Shown here one piece after another: positions 11,013-20,341 of a stretch of 64,000 bases of DNA (positions are counted from its first letter, which is position 1; each line of letters begins with the position of its first letter). A program made the position numbers and the translations under genes. Source of the stretch: an uncultured Granulosicoccaceae bacterium (lineage in GTDB: Bacteria > Pseudomonadota > Gammaproteobacteria > Granulosicoccales > Granulosicoccaceae). Location: NCBI GenBank assembly GCA_937957915.1, contig CALGNZ010000022.1, forward strand, positions 1 to 64,000, given 5' to 3'. Below the pieces are notes generated by a model. It did no database searches. It was not told where the DNA came from and saw only the letters and a list, made by a program, of their open reading frames with translations.

Positions 11013-11025
11013 CGGTGAGTCCGCC

Positions 11026-11967
11026 TCAGGAGACAGAGACAGTGTTCAGAATTTCGTCAGTGAGCGGAGTGCCCTGTCGTAAAGATCCGGCCAGCCTGTG
11101 TGCCGCTACGCTGGGGAATACGGTATGCAGATCTTCGGGAATGACCATGTCACGCCCGTGTAGTAGTGCCCACGCTTTGGCCAAAGCCAGCAGACTCAGG
11201 CCGGCGCGCGGGCTCAATCCGATATTGCAGGCACCGTCGCTGGCCATGTTGCGGGTAGCAAGTAGTAAATTTTGTGTGTAGTCAATGACTGGTGCAGAAG
11301 TGAAGACTTGTTTAGCGCAGGCCTGCCAGTAAAGAATTTGCTCAGCAGTGGCAACAGCGTCGAGAGACTCGAGCATTTGTCGCCGATCGCCATTTTCAAG
11401 TAGCGTACGTTCAGCTGACGAGTCGGGATAGCCGAGTTCAATGCAGGCGATAAAGCGATCAAGTTGTGACTCCGGCAACGGATACACGCCGAGTTGCTCC
11501 TGCGGGTTTTGCGTCGCGACCACGAAAAACGGGTTAGCGAGCGGATGACTGATACCGTCCACTGTTACCTGTTTTTCCTCCATTGCTTCGAGCAGCGCTC
11601 CCTGTGCTTTTGGCGGAGCGCGGTTAATTTCATCTGCCAGTAGTAACGATGTGAATACTGGCCCCGGATGGAAACTAAACTGTTGTTTGTTGATATCGTA
11701 GATTGAGATGCCAGTGACATCGGAGGGCAGTAAGTCGCTGGTGAACTGAATCCGTGTCCAGTCAAGACCAAGCGTTCCTGCAAGGGCTCTGGCCAACGTT
11801 GTCTTGCCGACCCCGGGTAAATCCTCAACAAGCAGATGGCCACCGGCGAGAAGTGCTGCCAATGCCAGCTTGACCTGCATCGGTTTGCCAACCACGATAT
11901 CGCCGAGTTGGGTCAGGACCTCGTCTATTTGTCTATCGTTTGACGACTGTCGCTGTTGCGAGATCAT
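11026..11967 (-). CDS. MoxR family AAA+ ATPase
   Basis: Walker A GVGKTTLAR, Walker B LLADEINRAPPKAQGALLEAMEE, ATQNPQEQLGVYPLPESQLDRF. Confidence 0.95.
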   Translation of the reverse strand: MISQQRQSSNDRQIDEVLTQLGDIVVGKPMQVKLALAALLAGGHLLVEDLPGVGKTTLARALAGTLGLDWTRIQFTSDLLPSDVTGISIYDINKQQFSFHPGPVFTSLLLADEINRAPPKAQGALLEAMEEKQVTVDGISHPLANPFFVVATQNPQEQLGVYPLPESQLDRFIACIELGYPDSSAERTLLENGDRRQMLESLDAVATAEQILYWQACAKQVFTSAPVIDYTQNLLLATRNMASDGACNIGLSPRAGLSLLALAKAWALLHGRDMVIPEDLHTVFPSVAAHRLAGSLRQGTPLTDEILNTVSVS

Positions 11968-12620
11968 TATGTTGCATTCACCGGTAAGCCCTTAATCGGG
12001 TCTGTTTTTTATGCTTAACAAATCGGCATCGGTATCCCCGGCTTGAAGGATTTTTGACAGACAATAGAGTGAATGGCAAAAAAATGACGATAGATTACGA
12101 TTTAACCCATTGAATTTAATGCTGCTGGTGTTAGATTCTAGGTCGGACGAGCCGTAGTCTGTACCCGTGCGAAAACAGCTGCAATTGCAAATAACCCGCA
12201 GTCAGCGGTTTATCGCCGCTACATATTGTTATTTTAATTGGTTAAACGGCCATATGTGGTAGGGGGAGCTACAAGTTCAGTGGCACTTGTAACGTGATTT
12301 TTGCACTCCGTCTGTTTTTGGGCAGGGATGAGATTTGCCGATCCGCCGAACCTATAAGGTGCTTTCCCCCGTATCTTAAGGTGCTGGCAACAGGTTGTTG
12401 TGGTTCACCGAATATAAAAAAGATGGCATCAGTGTTTTAACTGACTGGATTTTTTGTCGCTACAGTGGCGTCCGTGCGTCTCGACCGCTCCTGATGGCCT
12501 CGTGGGTTTGTTGTTCCACCTGGGCATTGGAAGTCAAAGGCCTCTGAAAAGCACGGGTGGTCAGCACTGCAGTAGTGGATACCAGTGGTTTAGGTGCCGA
12601 ATAAAACGATTGGAGCGATA

Positions 12621-13262
12621 ATGTTTGGACTTGTGAATCAAAGCTCAAACCCGATTTTTACACTTGAAGTACCCGGCAGGCCGGGTGTAATCGGGTTGGC
12701 GCCTTGCCCCGGGATAAGGCTCGATGCATCGAAAAGGGGCAATATCCAGAAGACTCTGAAAAGGGATATTGCGGCGTTTCTGGACTGGGGTGCGACCGGT
12801 GTTGTTACCCTGAATGAAACCGAGGAGCTAAATGGTCTTGGCCTTGAGAATCTTGGCAATGAGCTTCAAATGGCCGGGTTTTGGTGGCGTCACCTTCCGA
12901 TTGTTGACATGAATGTGCCGGTCGCGTCGTTTGAGGAAACCTGGCGAGTAGAAGGGCAGCAGATCACTGCGTCTTTAGCAGCCGGTGAGAGGGTCATCAT
13001 TCACTGCCTTGCTGGTCTGGGCAGAACAGGCATGATCGCCGCTCGTTTACTCGTTGATATGGGTGTGCCGCCTGAAACAGCGATTGTGGATGTGCGTCGG
13101 GTTAGGCCACGAGCAATTCAGACAACGGCGCAGGAAGATTACGTGCGCGAGCATGGAAAAAAATCACGGCATGAACGGTGGACACGATTGCAGGGGCGCC
13201 AGGGTGCAGCGCTTGGCAAACCAGCCAGCAACAAGCCGCCCATGAAGGGCTTTGGCACCTGA
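12621..13262 (+). CDS. Dual-specificity/CDKN3-like protein phosphatase
   Basis: HCLAGLGRTGMIAARLLVDMG matches the HCxxGxxRT P-loop; start placed at Met 12621 within ORF 12594..13262. Confidence 0.82.
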   Translation: MFGLVNQSSNPIFTLEVPGRPGVIGLAPCPGIRLDASKRGNIQKTLKRDIAAFLDWGATGVVTLNETEELNGLGLENLGNELQMAGFWWRHLPIVDMNVPVASFEETWRVEGQQITASLAAGERVIIHCLAGLGRTGMIAARLLVDMGVPPETAIVDVRRVRPRAIQTTAQEDYVREHGKKSRHERWTRLQGRQGAALGKPASNKPPMKGFGT

Positions 13263-13623
13263 TAACAAACCTTCAAGGGTCATCATTGCCCGTTTGCACG
13301 CTGCAGACGGGGGCGATCTCGCTACCCTTTATCCTCGCAGACTTGTCTGCCAAAAAACGGCGTGTCCAGTCCGCTTGATTCCTTTTGCCCATTTTGAAGT
13401 CTAACCTGGGTTCGATCAGGGTTGGGAAACAACTTACATTACTCGAATGCGATGGTTGTAAACTCACTTTCGTAGTAATTCTCCCGTTTTGATCCTGCTC
13501 CGATAACCGTAGTTTTTTCTTTTTGCTTCGCTTCTGATATGTTATTAATAATTGTGGTAGGTTTTCCAGCGCCGCCGGCCGTTGGCCGCGCGCGATAATA
13601 ACAAATCGGAGGGATGCAAACTA

Positions 13624-14094
13624 ATGCTGAAGTCTTTGAATATCGACCCGGGCAAATGCACCGGATGTCTACAGTGTGAAATGGCCTGTTCCCTTGAGAA
13701 CGAGGGTGTTTTTAATACCGCGAAGTCTCGAATCAAGGTGTTTACCTTTCACGAGGAGGGTCGATTTGTTCCATATACCTGTACCCAGTGCGATGAAGCA
13801 TGGTGCATGCAGGCTTGCCCGGTTGACGCAATCGTAATCAACGCTGCAACCGGATCGAAAGACGTAAAAAATGATTTGTGTGTCGGTTGTAAGGTTTGCA
13901 CAATCGCCTGCCCTTTTGGAACGATCAATTACAACGCTGATTCAGGCAAGGTTGTTAAATGCGACTTGTGTGGCGGCGATCCACAGTGTGCAAGTGCGTG
14001 CCCCACAGACGCGATTACCTACGTCGATGCGAATGCCACAGGCCTCGATAAGATGAGGCAGTGGGCTGGCAAAACTGATAACGCAGGCGCTTAG
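13624..14094 (+). CDS. 4Fe-4S ferredoxin-type electron transfer subunit associated with AOR
   Basis: CTGCLQCEMAC, CTQCDEAWCMQACP, CVGCKVCTIACP, CDLCGGDPQCASACP cluster motifs; immediately upstream of AOR. Confidence 0.9.
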   Translation: MLKSLNIDPGKCTGCLQCEMACSLENEGVFNTAKSRIKVFTFHEEGRFVPYTCTQCDEAWCMQACPVDAIVINAATGSKDVKNDLCVGCKVCTIACPFGTINYNADSGKVVKCDLCGGDPQCASACPTDAITYVDANATGLDKMRQWAGKTDNAGA

Positions 14095-14105
14095 AGGAAA
14101 ATATC

Positions 14106-15962
14106 ATGGCGTGGACTAGACAAGTATTACGTGTCAACCTGACAGAAGGCACATGCATTCCCGAACCATTAAATATGGACTGGGCCAACCAATACCTTGG
14201 GCAACGTGGTCTCGCGACTCGTTACCTGTTTGAAGAGATCGATCCAGCCTGCGATGCGCTCGGGGCAGATAACAAGATGATTATGGCCACTGGTCCACTG
14301 ACGGGCACAATGGCATCGACGGGTGGTCGTTACTCGGTAATTACCAAAAGTCCGCTGACTGGCGCAATTGCTTGTTCTAATTCCGGCGGTTTTTTCGGGG
14401 CCGAACTTAAAAACGCCGGCTGGGACATGATTATTTTTGAAGGCAAATCACCAGCACCGGTCTACCTGAGTATAGAAAACGATCAGGCACGGTTGGTATC
14501 AGCTGATGATTTGTGGGGCAAATCCTGTTGGGAAACTGATGAGATCCTGCATGCCCGGCATCAGGATCCACAAATGCGGATCGCCGTGGTCGGGCGTTCA
14601 GCTGAGCAGGGTTGCCTCTATTCCTCTGTGATCAATGATATGCACAGGGCGGCAGGACGGTCTGGCGTTGGAACCGTAATGGCTTCCAAAAATCTAAAGG
14701 CGGTTACCGTACGCGGCACTATGGGTGTGGGTAACATTCTCGATCCTGCCCGATTTATGGAAACGGTCGCTGCTGGCAAGAAAGTCCTCGCTGAAAATGC
14801 AGTAACCGGCGAAGGTTTGCCCGCGCTGGGTACACAGGTGTTGATGAACGTAATCAACGAAGTGGGCGCGATGCCGACCCGCAACATGCAGGAAGTCCAA
14901 TTCGAAGGCGCACACAAAATCTCCGGTGAAGCGATGCTTGAGCCGAGAGAAAGCGACGGCAAGCCAAACCTGACACGTAACGGTGGTTGTTTTGCCTGCA
15001 CTATCGCTTGTGGACGAATTTCGACGATTGATCGCGAGCATTTCTCCGTCAAGGAAAAGCCGCAGTACTGGGGCAATTCCGGCGGCCTTGAATACGAAGC
15101 AGCATGGGCGCTGGGTTCAGACACCGGTATTGATGATCTTGATGCGCTGACCTACGTAAACTTTATCTGCAACGAAGATGGTATGGATCCGATTTCCTTC
15201 GGTGCAACCGTCGCGGCGGCGATGGAACTGTTCGAGGTTGGTGCCATCAATACCAGCCACACTGACGGGGTTGAACTCAAGTTTGGTAACGCACAAGCAC
15301 TTTGCTGGGCGGTGGAGCAATCTGCTACCGGAACCGGCTTTGGTGCTGATTTGAATCTCGGATCGAAGCGCCTTTGTGAAAAATATGGCCGACCGGAATT
15401 GTCGATGACTGTTAAGGGGCAGGAATTCCCCGCCTACGATCCACGCGGTATTCAGGGTATGGGGCTAACTTACGCAACCTCAAATCGAGGCGCCTGTCAC
15501 CTCCGCAGCTACACCGTTTCTTCGGAAATACTGGGTGTGCCAGAAAAAACTGATCCGCTTGAGTCGGATGGGAAGGCAGGTCTGGTGAAGGCATTCCAGG
15601 ATGCGACCGCGGCTGTAGATTCTGCTGGTCTTTGCGTATTTACCACTTTTGCCTGGACGCTTGATGATATCGCGCCACAAATTGATGCGGCCTGCGATGG
15701 TGATTGGTCGCCGGAGCGTCTTGTCGAAGTGGGTGAGCGAATCTGGCAGCTGGAGCGAGACTTCAATCTGAAAGCGGGTATGACTGGTGCCGACGACACA
15801 TTGCCTGATCGTTTGCTCAAAGATGCAGCCAAATCCGGCCCGGCGAAAGGCAAGGTCTGTGAGCTTGATAACATGCTGCCTGAGTATTATCAGTTGCGTG
15901 GCTGGACAGCTGATGGCCAACTGACTGCCGAAACCCGGAGCAAGTTCGGCCTGCCTTCCTGA
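14106..15962 (+). CDS. aor: Aldehyde:ferredoxin oxidoreductase, tungsten-containing
   Basis: RVNLTEGTCIPEPL, LGQRGLATRYLFEEID, TGPLTGTMASTGGRYSVITKSPLTGAIACSNSGGFFGAELKNAGWDMIIFEGKS; 618 aa AOR family. Confidence 0.95.
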   Translation: MAWTRQVLRVNLTEGTCIPEPLNMDWANQYLGQRGLATRYLFEEIDPACDALGADNKMIMATGPLTGTMASTGGRYSVITKSPLTGAIACSNSGGFFGAELKNAGWDMIIFEGKSPAPVYLSIENDQARLVSADDLWGKSCWETDEILHARHQDPQMRIAVVGRSAEQGCLYSSVINDMHRAAGRSGVGTVMASKNLKAVTVRGTMGVGNILDPARFMETVAAGKKVLAENAVTGEGLPALGTQVLMNVINEVGAMPTRNMQEVQFEGAHKISGEAMLEPRESDGKPNLTRNGGCFACTIACGRISTIDREHFSVKEKPQYWGNSGGLEYEAAWALGSDTGIDDLDALTYVNFICNEDGMDPISFGATVAAAMELFEVGAINTSHTDGVELKFGNAQALCWAVEQSATGTGFGADLNLGSKRLCEKYGRPELSMTVKGQEFPAYDPRGIQGMGLTYATSNRGACHLRSYTVSSEILGVPEKTDPLESDGKAGLVKAFQDATAAVDSAGLCVFTTFAWTLDDIAPQIDAACDGDWSPERLVEVGERIWQLERDFNLKAGMTGADDTLPDRLLKDAAKSGPAKGKVCELDNMLPEYYQLRGWTADGQLTAETRSKFGLPS

Positions 15963-15993
15963 GCCGATCACGGCTGATAATCAGCAATATATC

Positions 15994-16014
15994 GGGGCGA
16001 CTTTCCGTCGCCCC
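15994..16014 (+). other. Perfect 8-bp hairpin between AOR and FAD-oxidoreductase genes
   Basis: GGGGCGAC-TTTCC-GTCGCCCC; no U-tract follows, so intrinsic terminator not proven. Confidence 0.6.
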
Positions 16015-16099
16015 AACTATTAAGCAGATACTCTTCTGTGCAATTCTGCGGTAGGTGAGTACTAAATCTTGCTGTCACTCGACAGCGCAGGAGACCTCA

Positions 16100-17359
16100 A
16101 TGATCTATGTAGTCGTGGGCGCTGGCCCGGCTGGTGTGGTTGCTGCTGAGCAGTTGCGCAAGCTTGATCCTCTGGCAAATATAATGATCATAGGCTCAGA
16201 GCCAGAGCCACCCTATTCACGTATGGCGATACCCTATTACCTGACTGAAAAAATCGATGAGAGTGGTACGTATCTGCGTAAGGCTGATCAACACTATTCA
16301 CTGAGAGACATTACGATCATTCAGCAGCGGGTAACAAAGATTGATACCGCGATGAATACGGTAATCACCGAGAGCGGTGAAAAGTATCGATATGACAAGC
16401 TATTGCTCGCAACTGGCGCCAGTCCCTCTGTTCCTCCCGTGCCCGGAATCGATTTGCCGGGTGTGCACAACTGCTGGACATTAGAGGATGCCAGAGAGAT
16501 CGTGCGACTGGCCAGGCCCGGTGCCAGCGTTTTACTGATGGGAGCCGGTTTCATTGGTTGTATTATTCTGGAGTCGTTGGTGCTGCGTGATGTAAAACTG
16601 ACCGTAGTTGAGATGGAAAATCGTATGGTGCCTCGAATGATGAACGAGGTTTCGGGCAATATGATCAAGCGCTGGTGCGAGCAAAAAGGCGTTGATGTGC
16701 ATACGTCGACTCGTGCAGATTCAATTGAATCTGCCGGTGGTGGCAAACTAAAAGTGAACTTGAATGGCGGGCAATCGGTCGAAGCTGATTTGGTGATAAC
16801 GGCGACAGGTGTGAAATCGAACATGCAGTTCGCAATCGACAGCGGGTTACATTCTGACCAGGGCATCCTCGTTAATAGCTTTCTGCAAACCAGCAATGAA
16901 GATGTTTATGCGGCTGGTGACGTATGCCAGGGCAAAGACTTTTCAACCGGTGAATACACGGTGCAGGCAATACAACCAACGGCTGTTGAGCATGCAAAAG
17001 TCGCCGCTGGCAATATGGTGCGGGGTCATCGATCCGAGCACATTGGTAATGTTAATATGAACGTTCTGGACACGCTTGGCCTGGTCTCGGCATCCTTTGG
17101 TCTTTGGATGGGAGCCGAAGGCGGTGATTCATCTGAACTCGTCAATGAGGACGCCTACCGCTATCTCAACCTGCAATTTAAAGACGATGTACTGGTGGGG
17201 GCCAGTAGTCTGGGCCTGACACAGCATGTTGGTGTTTTGCGTGGACTTATCCAGTCTGAGACGCCACTCGGGGTTTGGAAAGACCGACTAATGAAAGACC
17301 CGATGAGGATTATGGAAGCGTATCTGGCCTGCTCACAGGCTCAGGTAGCTACCGCATAA
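16100..17359 (+). CDS. NAD(P)/FAD-dependent oxidoreductase (AOR-associated)
   Basis: MIYVVVGAGPAGVVAAEQLRKLDP, LLLATGASPSVPPVPG, ASVLLMGAGFIGCIILESL, VYAAGDVCQG; start at Met 16100. Confidence 0.92.
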   Translation: MIYVVVGAGPAGVVAAEQLRKLDPLANIMIIGSEPEPPYSRMAIPYYLTEKIDESGTYLRKADQHYSLRDITIIQQRVTKIDTAMNTVITESGEKYRYDKLLLATGASPSVPPVPGIDLPGVHNCWTLEDAREIVRLARPGASVLLMGAGFIGCIILESLVLRDVKLTVVEMENRMVPRMMNEVSGNMIKRWCEQKGVDVHTSTRADSIESAGGGKLKVNLNGGQSVEADLVITATGVKSNMQFAIDSGLHSDQGILVNSFLQTSNEDVYAAGDVCQGKDFSTGEYTVQAIQPTAVEHAKVAAGNMVRGHRSEHIGNVNMNVLDTLGLVSASFGLWMGAEGGDSSELVNEDAYRYLNLQFKDDVLVGASSLGLTQHVGVLRGLIQSETPLGVWKDRLMKDPMRIMEAYLACSQAQVATA

Positions 17360-17614
17360 ATGCAGATCACATTCAAACTCTACGCTACCTTGCAGCATCT
17401 GTTGCCGCCGGAAGCGAGAGATAACGCTGTTGTTATCGAAGTCCCCGAAGACGTGACTCTGCACGAAGTGATAGAACGGTTTAATGTCAAGCGAAAGGAC
17501 GCTCACCTGGTCCTGATTAACGGCCGCTATTTTGGTGCCGCTGATCGAGATGCCAAAGGTTTACTTGTCGATGGCGATGTGCTGGCTGTATGGCCCCCTG
17601 TGGCCGGGGGATAG
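17360..17614 (+). CDS. MoaD/ThiS-family sulfur carrier-like protein
   Basis: 84 aa, beta-grasp-like, C-terminal VWPPVAGG diglycine. Confidence 0.88.
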   Translation: MQITFKLYATLQHLLPPEARDNAVVIEVPEDVTLHEVIERFNVKRKDAHLVLINGRYFGAADRDAKGLLVDGDVLAVWPPVAGG

Positions 17615-17639
17615 CTGTGCTTTTGCAGTACACTAACTG

Positions 17640-17930
17640 ATGACAAAAATTACGTTTAGTCGCGAGATGGGCTTTAAAGAGTCTGAGTTTTTACGGATAT
17701 TCCCAGTTGCCGTAAATGGCGCAAGCCACCAAATTCAAGGTAATCGGATTGTTGTGCAGGTAGACTCTGGTGAGCTTGTCGTAGAGGTTGGTGAGCAGCA
17801 ATATCGAAAAATTGCCTCGATATCTCTACCCTATTTAAAAGTGTCGTTCTCGTTTGAAGGCGTAAGCCAAAGCAGAGTGGACGAGTTCTTAAAATATTTT
17901 GATTTGCGATACCAGCGTGGTGGCGGCTAG
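17640..17930 (+). CDS. Small conserved-looking protein of AOR cluster, unknown function, C-terminal RGGG
   Basis: 96-aa ORF 25 bp after moaD-like gene, same strand. Confidence 0.7.
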   Translation: MTKITFSREMGFKESEFLRIFPVAVNGASHQIQGNRIVVQVDSGELVVEVGEQQYRKIASISLPYLKVSFSFEGVSQSRVDEFLKYFDLRYQRGGG

Positions 17931-18042
17931 TTAACAGTCAGGCCAGTATTTTGTGGGCACAATAAGCTGTAGCAGATCGAGCTTGAAGTTGTTTAGCAAC
18001 TAATTTCCTGAAGCAGAGACAAAGCAAGAAAGCACAAACATT

Positions 18043-19083
18043 ATGGCGTCGTCGGATAAACCAACCAGCTATCTCCCAGCTACAGATGCATTAGGTCGTG
18101 ACCTCCATGATCTGCGGGTATCCGTGACTGATCGCTGTAATTTTCGCTGTGTATATTGCATGCCTAAAGAAGTGTTTGGGCGTGGCTACAAGTTTCTGCA
18201 AAAAACCGAGCTTCTGACATTCGAAGAGATAGAAAAAATCGTTCGTGTTTTTTCCAGGATGGGAGTAAAGAAAATTCGACTCACTGGCGGCGAACCTTTG
18301 GTGCGCAGCGAGCTCGAACGTCTCATTGAAAAAATCTCAAACATTGATGGCATTGCAGATATCAGCCTTACCACAAACGCTGCTTTGCTCAGTCCCAAGC
18401 GAGCTGCCAGTCTGCGTTCCGCTGGCCTGGACAGAGTAAATATAAGTCTTGACGCTATCGATGATGAAACATTCATGGCTGTTAATGATGTGGGTATCCC
18501 GGTTCAGAAAGTCCTTGACGGTATTACCGCAGCGTCTGAGGCAGGATTTAAGTCAGTCAAAGTTAATATGGTCGTCAAACGGGGCCTGAACGAACACAGC
18601 GTTCTGCCAATGGCTCGCTACTTTCATGGCTCCGGCCAGATTCTTCGATTCATCGAGTTTATGGATGTGGGTAACACCAATCGCTGGCACGACAATGCAG
18701 TGATGACCGGAGCGGAGATCATCTCGTTGATCAACGCAGAAATGCCGGTTGAGACAGTTAGTCCGAATTACCGTGGTGAAGTGGCTCAGCGCTGGCAGTA
18801 TCAGGATGGCGGCGGAGAGATCGGTGTAATTTCATCAGTTTCCCAGCCCTTTTGTGGCGACTGTAGTCGAGCCAGACTCTCGGCTGTTGGCAAGATTTAC
18901 ACGTGTCTTTTTGCCTCAGATGGTTTTGATTTACTGAGTCTGCTGCGCGAGGGAATAAGTGAGGCCGAGTTGGAAACCAGAGTTCGTAAGCTTTGGTCTC
19001 GCCGCAGAGATCGATATTCGGAAACGCGCACGGTTGAATCGGTGCTAAAGCCGAAAGTGGAAATGTCCTATATCGGTGGATAG
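18043..19083 (+). CDS. moaA: GTP 3',8-cyclase MoaA (radical SAM)
   Basis: DLRVSVTDRCNFRCVYCMP (CxxxCxxC), LTGGEPLVR, C-terminal FCGDCSRARLSAVGKIYTCLF. Confidence 0.95.
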   Translation: MASSDKPTSYLPATDALGRDLHDLRVSVTDRCNFRCVYCMPKEVFGRGYKFLQKTELLTFEEIEKIVRVFSRMGVKKIRLTGGEPLVRSELERLIEKISNIDGIADISLTTNAALLSPKRAASLRSAGLDRVNISLDAIDDETFMAVNDVGIPVQKVLDGITAASEAGFKSVKVNMVVKRGLNEHSVLPMARYFHGSGQILRFIEFMDVGNTNRWHDNAVMTGAEIISLINAEMPVETVSPNYRGEVAQRWQYQDGGGEIGVISSVSQPFCGDCSRARLSAVGKIYTCLFASDGFDLLSLLREGISEAELETRVRKLWSRRRDRYSETRTVESVLKPKVEMSYIGG

Positions 19084-19086
19084 CCA

Positions 19087-19437
19087 ATGAACAACCCTGA
19101 AAACATCGAACAGTCATCGTCAGGTATTGATCAGTTCCGAGCGGACTTTGCACCAGTATTTCGTAGTTACAATGCGATGGAGACCACCAAGCGACGGCAT
19201 TTTGACTATATGTCGATGCTGGAGCATAAAAAGAAGAAGTTTAATCTGTCGGCGACTGCAGAAGAGACCCTGGTGTTGGGAAACCTACTGCGCGATCACA
19301 ACGACGAAGTCCATACATTTAAACGACTTAGTGATGCGCTGAAAAATGAAAGCCCGCTTGCTCATCAATCCCTGTTTGAGTACATTGGCAGTTTGAATCG
19401 GGCTTTGGCGCCGGTTAGCGCGAGCGCGGGCCACTAG
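19087..19437 (+). CDS. Hypothetical protein, 116 aa, coupled to moaA
   Basis: ORF begins 3 bp after moaA stop codon. Confidence 0.65.
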   Translation: MNNPENIEQSSSGIDQFRADFAPVFRSYNAMETTKRRHFDYMSMLEHKKKKFNLSATAEETLVLGNLLRDHNDEVHTFKRLSDALKNESPLAHQSLFEYIGSLNRALAPVSASAGH

Positions 19438-20341
19438 AAGGCTGCGCGGCAGAACATCCGTTGTAATTTGCAAACACGGTGAACGTGCCCCGCCAGTGTG
19501 TTCATTTTCGTGGCAACGGAATGATTATGAGCTTTGAATGATCATCCTGCATCTCCAAGAGCAGTACCCCGACATGGCACAGTCTCGCTGCGCTGAGGTT
19601 AGCCGCGCAAGCACTCACTGTTAAAACTAAAGAAACGTGGTATTGGTGGATTTTGGCAGTGAGTCTATTCCCCGATGGCATAAGAAGTAGCTGCACGGCA
19701 GAATTAACTAACACTCCGTACCCTGTAAGTCATGCACTGTATATGCAGAGTTCAATCTATTAGAGGACTCGGATCTACCGCGTCATTGCACCTTGAGTGA
19801 TTGTAAAAGTTTGTTGCCTGCCGCCTGTACAGCCATCATCCTTTTTGATTTCCCTATACTCACATGCCGGCATGCAATTGCTGGTTGACACTTTTGGCTT
19901 ACGCAGTAAACGATTTGTAACAATGAGGTAAGCTCAGCTTAATATCACCTCGGGTATGATGCATCCGGTGAAAGGGAGTGAGGCAGCCATTTTTGCCAGT
20001 ATTCTCTGGATCGTCGTGTGCGCGAATACGCAAACGTTCAATACAAAATGGCGATGGATGGCGAATCGGTTTGTATTTTGCGAGCTGGCGCGACATTGCT
20101 GAGAAAATTGTTTATTGAATGGAGCCATCAGCCGACAAGTGTCTTTGAGAGGTGCGGTGACCAGCGTAACTGACAACGTGCCTGCGATGCAGCAGATGGT
20201 GGTTGGATTATCGCCGTCGAACCCAATTTCCCTCACCAACATTTGATCTAATCACGTTACGTGGTTGGCGATGAATTTCAGTCGGCAGTCAGTGTCGAGA
20301 ATCTACACTGCGTGCAATTCACCGCATTAGGTAAAACGCTT

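Noticed and set aside
13336-13349. GCAGACTTGTCTGC palindrome before the Fe-S gene
   Set aside because: Single 6-bp half-site palindrome with no second copy seen; not enough for an operator call
14618-15124. 168-aa minus-strand ORF inside AOR
   Set aside because: Antisense shadow of a strongly conserved gene, no protein family features
20085-20100. Sigma-54-like TGGCGCGACATTGC upstream of the polysaccharide operon
   Set aside because: GG to GC spacing is 9 nt, not the 10 needed for a -24/-12 promoter
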